Positions 10,401 through 22,900 of a DNA stretch of 64,000 bases are shown here, in pieces. The notes under the pieces were generated by a model. The model was not told the DNA's origin, did not search any database, and saw nothing but the letters and a program-made list of their open reading frames with translations. Numbering within the stretch: the stretch's first letter is position 1; each line of letters opens with the position of its first letter. The stretch is from Ahaetulla prasina (taxonomy: Eukaryota; Chordata; Lepidosauria; Squamata; Colubridae): assembly GCF_028640845.1 (NCBI RefSeq), contig NC_080542.1, positions 18,890,283-18,954,282 on the forward strand, in the 5' to 3' direction. A program made the position numbers and the translations under genes.

Positions 10401-13400
10401 TTTTTGGCAGCTGCGTGTAAAGAGCTGACTGGCGTCTTTCATTCATCTTGCTACCTGCTTTTTTTTTTCTTCTTCTTCTTCTTCCCGCAGCCCATTTCAC
10501 TTGTTCTGTTTATTTTTGTTTTAAGGGCGCCGAGCAACCACTTGACGGAAACAAATTGGATTCCATGCAGACGTGGAGCCGCATGGGCGGTGGTGACTTC
10601 GAGGTGAAGGGGGCCATTTCCCACCCATCCATTCACCTGAGCCAGATCACAGCCAGTGACTTAGAGGTGAGCCAGGAGGGAGTGAGGGGGAGGGGATCAT
10701 CTCATGCCCCTGGGACAAACTGCCCCCTTACTTAAGACCTTGGCAAATCTGGGGCAAGAAAGGTCAGCTGTATACACACAGTACTCTTAAGACAGCGACC
10801 CCCAATGTTTTGGCCGCCAGGAACTGGTTCCATGAAGAGAGTTTTTTTCCCACGGACTGGAGGAAGCATGGTTTTGCACACTACCTGCATCCTGTACGTG
10901 CACAGATGGAGCTTTGCTCATTTGCACGGCCCAGTTTCTGGCATGCCACTGGGGACCAGTGCTGCTCCGCAGCCCAGGGGTTGGCGACCTCTGCTCTTAA
11001 GTCACAATCCAGTTCATTTTGCGTTGGCACAGCAAGCCAGGCAAACCTAACCGAGTAAAAATTATAAAAGCAAACTCCTTTAGTTAATTAATTGCAATGA
11101 TTCATAACTTCGAAAGCAGGTTTTTAGCCTGAATGGCTTCTGAAGATTTGGGGATAGAGCTCAGCCGCTTGACCGTGTCAACAGAAAGGAAATGTTTGGG
11201 CTCATGGGCGGCAGGGGAAGAGTAAAAAGAGCAGATGTGGGCCACTCATATTCTTCCATATTGCCCCTGTTCCCTCTTTGCAAAATGACCACTTGGCTAC
11301 CAGGCTGGGCAACCTTCGGTGTTTGAGGGCACATGTGTCCTTGTGACCTTGGTCCACCTGTGGCCATTCCTTGTCTTGCACCATGTAAGAGTGTGTGTTT
11401 GGCACCCAAAGGTTTGCTTTCAGTACTGCCTAAAAAGAGGGGTTGGTGGTCTCAGCTCAAGAGCTGCCTTCTGTTCATTACTCCTTCTTGCCTTGGGTTG
11501 GCCTGTCAGGAAGGGCTATTTCCTTTTCAGGCCTGCTTTGCAGGGGTGTAATTCTGCTTAGCTTTATTGAGCCCCATTGCTTGGGTTTGGCTTAGCCTCT
11601 TGGGGAGCCTGGCTGTTCTGTTTTGTCAGTTACAGTTGTGGGCACGGCAGGCAAACTTTCGGTGGCCGAGGGCTGTACTTAATATTGCTGTGTTTGTGTG
11701 TGTGTGAATTTATGTGTGTGTGTGTGCGATAGAAATGGACAAGTCCACATTATTCATCTCCACATGATTTGGCAAGGAAATTTTGGGAGGTTTTGTTTGT
11801 CGTTTTTTTTAACTGGTGGGGGGAGGGCGGTCTTTCGCACGACCATCGGCTGTCTTTCTCACATGGATATGTGGCTTTGAAGGCTGTGGCTACCCACTTC
11901 TGGTTTGTGGCTGAATACGTTGTGTGAATCCATCCAGCTGTGGTTTGCTTAACCAATCTGTTAAGAGTGCAGGGTTGATTCCGGTAGCTGTGGAAGATTC
12001 ACACACCTCTGGCACCAGTGCTTCCACCATGCTGTCGCACATCGCATTCTGAGCATGGAGCTAGAATACGAGGCTTTAGATGTGCATATCTATGGCTTAA
12101 GACAGCTTTCAATGGGTGTCAGTTTTTCATGCTCTGCCCCACTTTTCTTGGGCTTCTAGAAGGAGCTTGTAGTCGTGTAAGATGGGCCATTTGTAGCACT
12201 AGCCATTCTGGAAATAAGAAGAATGAATGCTATGACAAAATAACAGAGTTGGAAGGGATCTTGTAGGTCACCTAGTACAACCCCCTGCCCAAGCAGGAGA
12301 CCCCACACCATTTCTGAGAGATGGCAGCCCAGTCTTTTCTTGAAAGCTTCCAGTAATGAAGCTCCCACAACTTCTGAAAGCAAGCTGTTCCATTGGTTGA
12401 TAGTTCTCACTGTCAGAAAATTTCTCCTTATTTCTCTCCTTGATCAGTTTCCACCCATTATTCCTTCAGGTGCTTTGGAAAACAGATTGATCCTCTCCTC
12501 TCTGTGGCAGTCCCTCAAATATTGGAAGACTGCTATCATGTCTCCCTGGTCCTTCACTAGACCAGCCATGCCCATTCTTCATATGTTTTAGCCTCCAGTC
12601 CCCTAATCATCCTGGTTGCTCTCTTCTGCCTTTTTTCTAGAGTCTCAACATCTTTTTTATAGTGACCAAAACTGGATGCAGCATTCTAGGTGTATTGCTA
12701 TGATGAGCCCCTTTCTCAGGATCTGGCCAGCATCCTGCTGAATGATCTCAAAGTGGGCATTGATGCACCAGAAAGAAATGCTTCTTGAAGGCCATCAAGG
12801 AGAGAAGAATCTTTATTTTTATTTTTAATCAAATTTATATGGCTGCCGATCTCACGGAAAGTGTCTCCAAGTAGCAGACAACAAATCCACTAGAACAGCG
12901 AAGTAAATTTTTACCCTGTAGGAGAACAGCATGCTTTCACATGCTTTTGATTTATAATTTCTCTACCATAATAAACTCTTCAGGCAGGCCATAACGTATC
13001 AAAAACATTTTTAAAAAGCCCAGTTTTTGGCCTTCATGCTGTTCCTGCCTGCTGTTGGCTTTAACGATTTGCCTACTGCTTCTGAAAGTTGAACTCTGGG
13101 GAATTGCAGGCAGTTTTGTTTATTTCAAAGTTATCTTTATTTTACTTTTCTATCATATGCTCCCCTTACAGATCTGACCAATCAGAATTACAAAATGCTT
13201 TTTGTTATCTGTGGGAGTTTTGGCACTCCCACAGATAACACATTCTTAATAACCTTGACTATCTAGCCATGAACTGTAGTTAGCGTATTTAGAGAATTGA
13301 CTAAATGTTGCCTTCTTCACAAACTGGAAAATTTATTTAAAAAGTAGGTTGATATCTGGCATAAAAATCAAAAGAGGTGTGCAGTGGTATTGTCTTTTTT

Positions 13401-16400
13401 TGTGTGTGTTTTCCTGGGAAGGGCACATGATTTATATGAACAATTGTAGGGACTCTAAAGATACCTCCTATTAAGAGTCCAAATTTCTAGTTTTAATTTT
13501 GCTGGCAACTTTAAGGACAAAAATATTCAGAAGGAAGATTTAATACCGTACAAGTTGTTTCGTTATCTTGATGATGTCCTCTCCCACTCCTCCCAATATG
13601 GCTGTAGCTGTATTAGTTGAGAAGAGATACAGATGCTGTCAGCCACAAGGAGGAGGTAAGGTTGCAAATTAAGCAGTTATAAATAGTCCTTGATTTACGA
13701 CCACAATGGAACCCAAAATTTATGATGCTGCCAAATCTAATTGCTAAGTGAGTTTTACCCCATTTTGTGATTTTTTTCCTCACCACAGTTAAGTGAATTG
13801 CCACAGTTGTTCAGTTATTAACATGGTTGATAAATAGATCTGGCTTCCCAATTGATTTCGCTTATCAGAAGGTTGCAAAAAATGATCACATGACCCCGGG
13901 ACATTGCAGCCGTCATAAAGGTGAATCAGTGGCCAGGTGGCTGAATTATGATCATGTGACCCTGGGGATGCTACAACGGTCATAATCGTGAAAAATGGTC
14001 GTGTCACTTTTTTCACAATGCTCTTGTCACTTCGAACGGTCACTAAACAGACAGTTGTAAGTTGAGGATGGATCTGTATTGAATAGGTTGTGAAGTTTTT
14101 CACCACACTCTTTCCTTTCCTCCAGAAACCAAAGGGACCACCGGGGCCTTTGGAGCCCTCTGCCCAGACAGACAAGTCCCATCAGCGGGAGAAGTTGGAG
14201 CGCTTCAAGCAGATGTGTCAGATGTTGGAGCGGGTGAAGAACAGCTCCAGTTCCAGTTCCAGTTCGGACTCTGATTCTGACACGGATTCACGGGGCTCCG
14301 ATGGTTCTAGTGGAGGAGTGTCGAGCCGAACCAACTCCCCAACCACCCGTTCGCAGCGCTTGGCTGCCCTGGGCTTCAGTGCCAGTGAGGAAGAGGAGGA
14401 CGAAGAGGAGGACGAGGAGGAGGGTGGGCGGCGCAATGGCGGCTCGGAGACAACACGTAACGGGAAGCAGCCCAAAGCTCGGGGGAACTCTCAGGAGAAG
14501 GAGAACAATCATCGCCCGTCCAGCAGGGGGAGCGAACGGGCCAAGCAGCAGGCAGGAGGCCGGAAAGCCGGCCGGCCTGCTGGACAGACAGGGCTCCGCA
14601 TGGTAGCTCGGACTCAGTTTCTGAACTGGCCTTTGGTGCCATCCCCTCCCAAGCCCCTGCTGCAGCTGGAGAGGCACGTGATCCGGCCTCCTCCAGACAG
14701 CCCTGAACCTGATTCCCTGCCCTTGGACAGCGGCTCTGACCATATCGTGCAGCGGGACATTTGGTTGGCTGTCTTCCAGTACCTCAGCTATCGGGAGCTA
14801 TGCATTTGCATGAGGGTGTGCCGAACATGGAGCCGTTGGTGAGTGAGCAACCGAGCAGATGGGCAGGATGATGGAGACATTGACCTGGCAAGCTAGAGAA
14901 GTAAAGGGGGGGAGGACGGGGGGGGGGGAAAGTCAGTGGATTCTGTGTGGTCAACTAAGAGGGGAGAAGAGGCCGTGAGATCACGGCTGCCTCCTGGCCC
15001 ATTTCCTTGCAATGGATATCAGACCGCAGACCTCAGGGCTGCCTTGATTCACTTTGTTTGGCTGGCCTTCCCTCCAGTGGGATAGGAGCCTCAGGTTCAA
15101 CAAGCACATTCTTTTGTGAACGAAGAGGAGGAGAGGGAGAAAAATGGCAAGCGTATATAGCAATAGCACTTAGACTTATGTACCGCTTCACAGTGCTTTA
15201 CAGCCCTTTCTAAGCAGTTTACAGAGTCAGCCTCTTGCCTCTCACAGTCCAGGTTCTCATTTTACCGACCTCGGTAGGATGGAAGGCTGCATCAATCTTG
15301 AGCTGGTCAGGATCAAATTCCTGGCAATGGGCGGAGTTAGCAATAGCGATATCACTTAGACTTATATACCGCTTCACAGTGTTTTATAGACCTCTTTAAA
15401 TGGTTTACAGAGTCATGATATTTGCCCCCCAGCAATCCGGGTCCTCCTTTTACTCACCTCGGAAGGATGGAAGGTTGAGTCAACCTTGAACCGGTGAGAC
15501 TCGAACTGCCGAACTGCAGCCAGCAAGTCAGCAAAAATAGCCTGCAGTACTGCACTCTAACAACTACGCCACCACAGCTCATATACCCAGGAATCCATGA
15601 TGAGGCCAACTGTTAATGGGATTAAAAACTCACAAATGAAGGGAAATAATACGTGTCCCAGGATAATGTTGGGAGTCAGTTACTGGGACCAGGGGTTTAT
15701 TCTTTTGAGGTTTCGGATTCGTGCTGGAACTCATCCTCAGGTGAACGGAAAGGTGAGAGAGAAGTTCCCTGAGCATGGGGCTCCAGCACAAGTCCAAGAG
15801 CTCAGAAGACTAAGCCTCTGGTCCCGGTGATCGACCCAGATTGAATCCTGCAACATTAAAAACTTGTCATGGCAATTAACATGGAGGTTACAGAGGTACA
15901 ATTTATACGCATGCACCAGGGAGTCCTGCACTGTATATCTCGGCAGGTTAGTTCTGAGCTGTTTTGTGCATCATGTCGTATGTGGCCCTTGGCATTCTCC
16001 TCCCTAAATACCAAGAAATCACCACATACGCAGAACAGCTGAGTTCTCTCCATATTGAAAAACTTCACATGTCAGCGTTGAAGACTCATAGGTCATAAAA
16101 TATAAATGCTTCTGCTCCAGCTTCTGATCTCGACAGCCTCCTCGTAGGAATAGATAAAGGCAATCTTTGGTGTACCTGCCTCTGAATAACTTTGTGCTCC
16201 CTCAGAATATAAGTATGCTGATTAATGAATCAAAGCTTTAATCGAGAGATACATAAGTTTTACCCAGGTGGCTCTGTTTGCATTTTGAATGGCATGTCAG
16301 AGACCACGCACCCCAGTAACAGATGGGGCCAGGACAAAAGTTACTGGTAAATTTTTTTAAATGTATATATATATGGGTAATGTATTTATTTTGTACATTT

Positions 16401-16465
16401 TATTAGATTGATTTGACCATTTCAAATGTATGGGAGGCTAACCATATTAAAAGTAGGTAAAAAGT

Positions 16466-16515
<50 letters not shown>

Positions 16516-16862
16516 GCACACACATATGTATACATACAAACACATAACATATACATACACATACCGTGTTTCCCCGAAAATAAGACCCTGTCTTATATTT
16601 TTTTGAACCCTGAAATAAGCACTCGGTCTTACTGCCATGCGCTCAAAAGCCCGATCGGGCTTATTAACAGGGGATGTCTTATTTTGGGGGAAACAGGGCA
16701 GTGGTGGGTTGCCCTCAGTTCAGACCTGTTCTATAGAACCGGTAGTAAAACTGGTGGGAGTTTCCGCCCACTGACCCAAACGTCATCAAAACTCTTCTGC
16801 ACATATGTGGGTACGATGCGAACCGGTAGTAAAGGAACGTAGAACCCACCCCTGAAACGGGG

Positions 16863-16905
<43 letters not shown>

Positions 16906-19900
16906 CAGTTCAAGAAATGGAAGCAGCAAACTGCAGCAGTGGTAGGAGACCTTCAATGCAGGCATTCAAATGGAGGCTGGACAATCATCTCTCTGGGGCA
17001 GGGGTCTCCAACCTTGGCAACTTGAAGACTTGTGGACTTCAACTCCCAGAATTCCTCAGCCAGCTTTGAAGTCCACAAGTCTTCAAGTTGCCAAGGTTGG
17101 AGACCCCTGCTCTTGGGGCGCTTTCATTTAGATTCCGCTGCTAAGGAGTCAGAAATACAGGTAGTCCTTGACTTAAAACAGTTTGTTTAGGGACCATTCA
17201 AAATTGCAACAGGACTGAAAAAAGGGATTTAGGGCCGTTTTTCAGAGTTGCAACCTTTGCAGCATCCCCATGATCATGTGATCAAAACTCAGATGCTTGG
17301 CAGACGATTTATATTTGTGACTGTCCCAAAGTTTACCTGATCAACTTTTGCGATCTTCTGATTAGCAAAATCCATGAGGAAGCCGGGATTCACTTAACGA
17401 CCAGGGTGCTAACTTATCAGCTGCTGTGAGTCACTTAACCACTGTGGCAAGAAAAGTTGTAAAATAGAGGGGGGGGTGAGAAAGTCGCTTAACAAATGTC
17501 TCTCTTAACATTTTGGACTCTTGTCACGGTTGTAAGTCGAGGACTACCTGTAATTCTTTCCATCTCTCACGATTCTGGAGCTCCGTGAATCATGGTCTCC
17601 TTTTGGCCGTCCTTCCCTCCTCCCAGGTGCTGTGACAAGCGGCTTTGGACGTACATTGACTTGAGCCATCGGAAATCTATCACTCCCTCCATGTTGAGTG
17701 GAATCATCCGAAGACAGCCAGCCAGTCTTGATCTGAGCTGGACCAACATCTCCAAGAAGCAGCTCATGTGGCTCCTGAACAGGTTGCAAGGTATTTGAGG
17801 GATGAATTGGGAGGGGGGGAAGAGGCTTAAGGGAGAGAGGGAGACAAAGTGGTAGCCAAAGCTTCCTTCTTTGGGGCACTTCTATTTTATTTCCAAATCC
17901 AGTTGTTCATAGGTTTGACAATTCTGCAAAACTACTAGATGCCATTCAGAGATTTATTTTTTTTTAAACCTGGCCAAAATCACTAGAGGTAGTCCTTGAC
18001 TTAGAACCATTCATTTAGTGACCGTTTTAACTTACAACGGCACAAGAAAAACTGACTTATGACGGGGTTTTTCCCTTAACAACCCTTGCAGCCATTCCCC
18101 GTGGTCACGTGATCAAAATTTGGATGCTTGGCAGTTGTCTCGTAATTACAAAGGTTGCAGTGTTCAAGGGTTCTGTGATCCTCTTTTGCGACCTGACAAG
18201 CAAAATCTCAGTGGGGAGGCCAGATTCATATTAACAAACATGTGACTAATTTAACAGCTGCAGTGATTCACTTAACAACCATGGCTAGGCAGGCTGCAAT
18301 ATGGGGATTCGTTTAACAAATGTCTCGCCTGAGCAACAAAATTTTGGGCTCTGTTGCGGTTGTCGTAAATCGAGGACTAACTAGAGGGAAGCCAAATCTC
18401 ACCAAATTTGAATTCCATTTGGAACAAGGATGTATTTGAATCAAGAAATGCAAATTCCAAAGGTTATCCCAGAGAATCCAACTTTCCGTATTTATTTAAG
18501 GAAAAGTGAATCCAGTGGCTTTGTTTGAACCTGAACAGAGTCCTCAAGGCTCCCCCTCTTTAAGTTGGCTTAACCCCTTAGGATTGGGGGAGGCTTTCGG
18601 GGTCTGAAGACTCTTCACTTTGCATTAACCTGGATGTACGAAAAAGTAATTGAACGGTCTCTAGGCTTTAAGAGACAGATAGTCAGAATTTCTGGGCACA
18701 GGAAATTCTTAAGGTAAAGGTAAAGGTTCCCCTCGCACATACGTCATTGCTGACTCTAGGGGGCGGTGCTCATCTCCATTTTAAAGCCGAAGAGCCAGTG
18801 CTGTCCGAAGATATCTCCATGGTCATGTGACCAGCATGACTCAACGCCAAAGGCGCACAGAATGCTGTTACCTTCCCACCAAAGGTGGTCCCTATTTTTT
18901 CTACTTGCATTTTTACGTGCTTTCGAAACTGCTAGGTTGGCAGAAGCTGGGACAAGTAACGGGAGCTCACCCCGTTACATGGCAGCAGTAGGGATTCAAA
19001 CCGCTGAGCTGCCGACCTTTCAATCGACAAGCTCAACATCCTAGTCCCTGAGCCACCGCGTCCCTAGGAAATTCGTAATTTGAAACAAATTCAAGAAGCA
19101 AAGAACCTGCACCAGGCTAATTTCCACTGCTGTGATGACCCTGGATGCCCTAATTCAAATGACAGCTGGTGGTGGTGGTAGTGGGATGGAAACTAATCAA
19201 GGAGAGGAGCAACCTGGAATTAAGGAGAAACTTCCTACCAGCGAGAACAATCAACCAGTGGAACAGCTTTGCCTTCAGAAGTTGTGGGTGCCCCATCGCT
19301 GGAGGTTTTTAAGAAAGAATAGAATAGAAATAGAAATAGAATTAGAATTAGAATTAGAATTAGAATAGAATAGAATAGAATAGAATAGAATAGAATAGAA
19401 TAGAATAGAATAGAAAATGGAATGGAATTTTATTGCCCCTTTAAATGTAAACAAATCAACATACATTAAAATTAAATTTTGTTGCATTCAGCTCTCAAAA
19501 AATAACCATTATGCATAAATCCACATATACATACATATATGACACAGAGAAATATCACAATCTAGCTCGAGTGTATTCATATATACGGCAGGGGAAAAAG
19601 AATCCTGCGAATTTACAAGACGGATGGCATAAGGACTGGAGAGACTTGAACAGTCACTCATGTGAAATAGCATAGGGCAGTGATGGCTAACCTTTTTACC
19701 ATCGTGTGCGGGGGGACGGAGGGGGGTCATGTGCGCACGTGCCCACACCCATAATTTTATGCGCCCCACGCATGTGCACGTGATCCCCCATGTTCCCCCC
19801 CTCCCCCCCGGCACATGATGGCCCATTTTTCTCTCTCACCTGGCTCCAGGTCCAACTGGAAGTTGGCAAATGGGCAGTTTCTGGCCTCCAGAGGGCCTGC

Positions 19901-22900
19901 GGGGGTGGGAAAGGCCATTTTCGCCCTCCATAGACCCCTAGAGAGGCTCTGGAGCCAGGTGAGAGAGAAAAACGGGCCTTCCCCACCCACCCGCCAGGCC
20001 CTCTGGAGGCAGGAAACGGCGTGTTTCCCTACTTCTAGTGGGCCCAGAAGGCCCGAAAATCAGCTGGCCAGCGTGCACAGGTGCGCCGGAGCTGAGCTTG
20101 CATGCCCACTGATTTGGTGGCACACGTGCCATAGGTTTGCCGTCATGGGCATAGGGTCTCCTGCACAGGGGTTTGGACTAGAAGACCCCGAAGGTCCCTT
20201 CCAGCTCTATTCTGTTTGATTGGTTGAGAACGCTGCTGCTTTGCCAAAACCACAATCAACAATCTTAAACTATCTGTGTGGAACAGGGAAGGTTTGATAA
20301 GGTTTAATAGCTCTGAATCCTGGGATTTTTTTTTTTTCTTTTCCACTTGCCTCCCCTCAAGTGGGGGCAGGGAGGTGGCACATGGCTGAGAATTTAGTCT
20401 TAAAGCAGGTCGCGCAGCTCAGTGGTAGGAAGGGATGGAATCTGAGGACAACAGCAGAAGCAGGACAGCCATCTTCTTTTGTGGGATAATGATAAGGATT
20501 GGCCCACAAGAGAGCATTCCAGGAAACATTGCATAGCAGGGATCCCCAACCTGTGGGCCACACTAGTGGGCTCTGACTTATTTGCAACTGGGCCACGGAA
20601 ATGGTCGAGCATATGCATGTGTGTGCTCTATTTGTGTAAGTGGCAGGCGCGTGTGCACGCTGCTCGTGCGAATGGAGCTGCGCACACTTGTGCTTGCCGG
20701 CCATTTGCATGAACTATACCCGCTCCCCCGCCAATCCACAAAGCAAGAGATGTTGAGGAACTCTGTTGTATGCGACAGAGTGTGATCTGGGAGGCAGGAA
20801 TCAAAACTTTGGGGTAGAAAGGTGAGTTCATGGTAGGAATACAGGGGAAGGAGCCGTGGTGTGTTTTTTTTTCAGAAGCAGAGACAAATAGCTTGTTTGT
20901 AAGGTTCTCTTTTCCCCCACTTAACCTTCTCTCAACAGGCCTTAAGGAGCTCATCCTAACGGGCTGCTCTTGGTGCTCCGTGTCGGCCCTCGGCACCGCC
21001 AACTTCCCCTCCCTACAGCTCCTAGATTTGCGTTGGATTGAGGATGTCAAGGATTCTCACCTCCGTGAGCTGCTCTTGCCCGCCACAGATGCCAAGCCTG
21101 GTAAAGTTACCTGTACCAGAGGGAACAGTCTCTAGGACAGAGGGAGGGCAGGGATATCTGGACAGCTATTTTACCACATTTTCTTCCCATCTCAAGGAAG
21201 TGGAAAAACCTGCCAGCCAGTCCATATGTACCCTCCAGCACCCCCTTTCCTTTCCTTTCCCCACAGTAGTTTTGTAAAATACCTAGAACAGTTGAAATCT
21301 TGAGGGATGTTGACATTGCTGCATGATATCTCTCAAGGCTTTCCAATCTTTAAAAGTGGTTGTGGAGGCAGGCTGAATATAAGCCTCTAGAAAAATTGTC
21401 AGCACCTGCTCCGACTTAACCAAACATTGGCGGTGCTCAAAACAGTGCACTGAGTTGCAAACTAGTCAGTTCCCATTTTAACCTCTCCTATCTCACAGCG
21501 CATAATATGGGCAGTTTATGATTCAGAGTGTTATGTGGGCCTTTTTATTAAGTTGTTGGGTAACTGTGAAGCACCAGAGAAGCCAGGAGATGCAGGCAGT
21601 TCAAATGTTATAAAGAGTCATTGTAAATTCAAGCTCTCTACAAGAATCTGAACTATTAACAGTTAAAGCAATTTGATAGTGAGTAAGGAATTCATGATGA
21701 TCTGGACTTTAGATATCTTGTGGGTGCAAAGGGACTCATGACTCAGGCTCAGCCTGGTCATCTCCTACAGGTATTGTAAAATCAAAAGGAATGATTGGGA
21801 TCATGCAGGTGAACCAGTTAAACCATCCATGGGAATGGCTTGCGCAGCCTCTTCTTCAAAAATGGAAAATCCACAGATGTGCAGATCTTGCCACCAAGAT
21901 CTTTCTCCTTATATTTAGACAAAACGTATGTCAATTATTCTGCAAACCTTCTGGTCTACCACACTGTGGGGCTCTTGTGCAGCTGCTGCTGGGCCATTTT
22001 GTCATCCGTGTGTCAGAGCTGTTAAGCCCAAGCCTTCTTCACCTAGCAATAGTGCCCAGTCTAAGAGGCTTCTCTGCACACTAAGGCTTGAAGTTTATCA
22101 CTTCTGGCATAGGGTTCCCTGCAATTCCCCCACCCCCCAGCTATTGTGTCTCAGAAATCTTTTAGCTCATGCAGGGCCCTTCGGGTGCACCGCAGGCTGG
22201 AGTAGCCCAATCTGAATTCTTGATCTGTGAACCTGTGGTGTCCCAGGCCTGAAGAGCCGCAGATGCTACTGCTACTGCGTGCTTGCTTGAGGCACCAAGC
22301 CCAGTGTCCGTTCTATGTCCTGAGGAGCCTTCAAGTTTGGGCTGCTAAGATTGCTAGAGGTGGCTAGCCTGAAGCTCCCACAACATGTGTGGGATCTCAT
22401 TCGCCCTGCAGCTGCTGTTAGCAAGTGGCTGGGAGAGGCAACAGGGCAGAAAATCTCCTTTCGTGGCCTTCCTGCAGGGAAAAGGTGAACAAGGTGGGAG
22501 AAAGCTAAGAGGATCCTTTCCTGCATTGCCGATTGAAAAGACAGCATTGCACTGGAGAGCCTTTTGCCTGAAGTCCTGCTGGAGCACGGCAAAACCTTCG
22601 CAGACACTGAGGAACATCCCAAATTCTTTTTGTCAAGAAGCAGTTTGAGGGCATCCAATATGTCTGGTTTGGGGAGAGCCAGGTGGCCTCTTGGTTTTAG
22701 GAAAGAAAATCTGATGGACTCCATGGCCCTAGTCGCTCCAGTGAAACAAATGTGTGTCATTTTGCCCAAGCCTATTAAAGTAAGCTTTCCAAGACATGCA
22801 CCTGCCATTCAGGACAAAGGTCCCGGCTTTTCCCATGAGGATCATTCCGCTCTCTATTCTCACCCTGCTAGGCCAGACAGACAGCCGGGGCCGGCTCCAG

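Noticed and set aside
16426..16842. Frame with a His-Thr run
   Set aside because: Translation of a CA microsatellite and flanking MITE and hAT sequence.
19316..19415. CRISPR-like array
   Set aside because: It is a pentanucleotide microsatellite without unique spacers, in a vertebrate nuclear genome.
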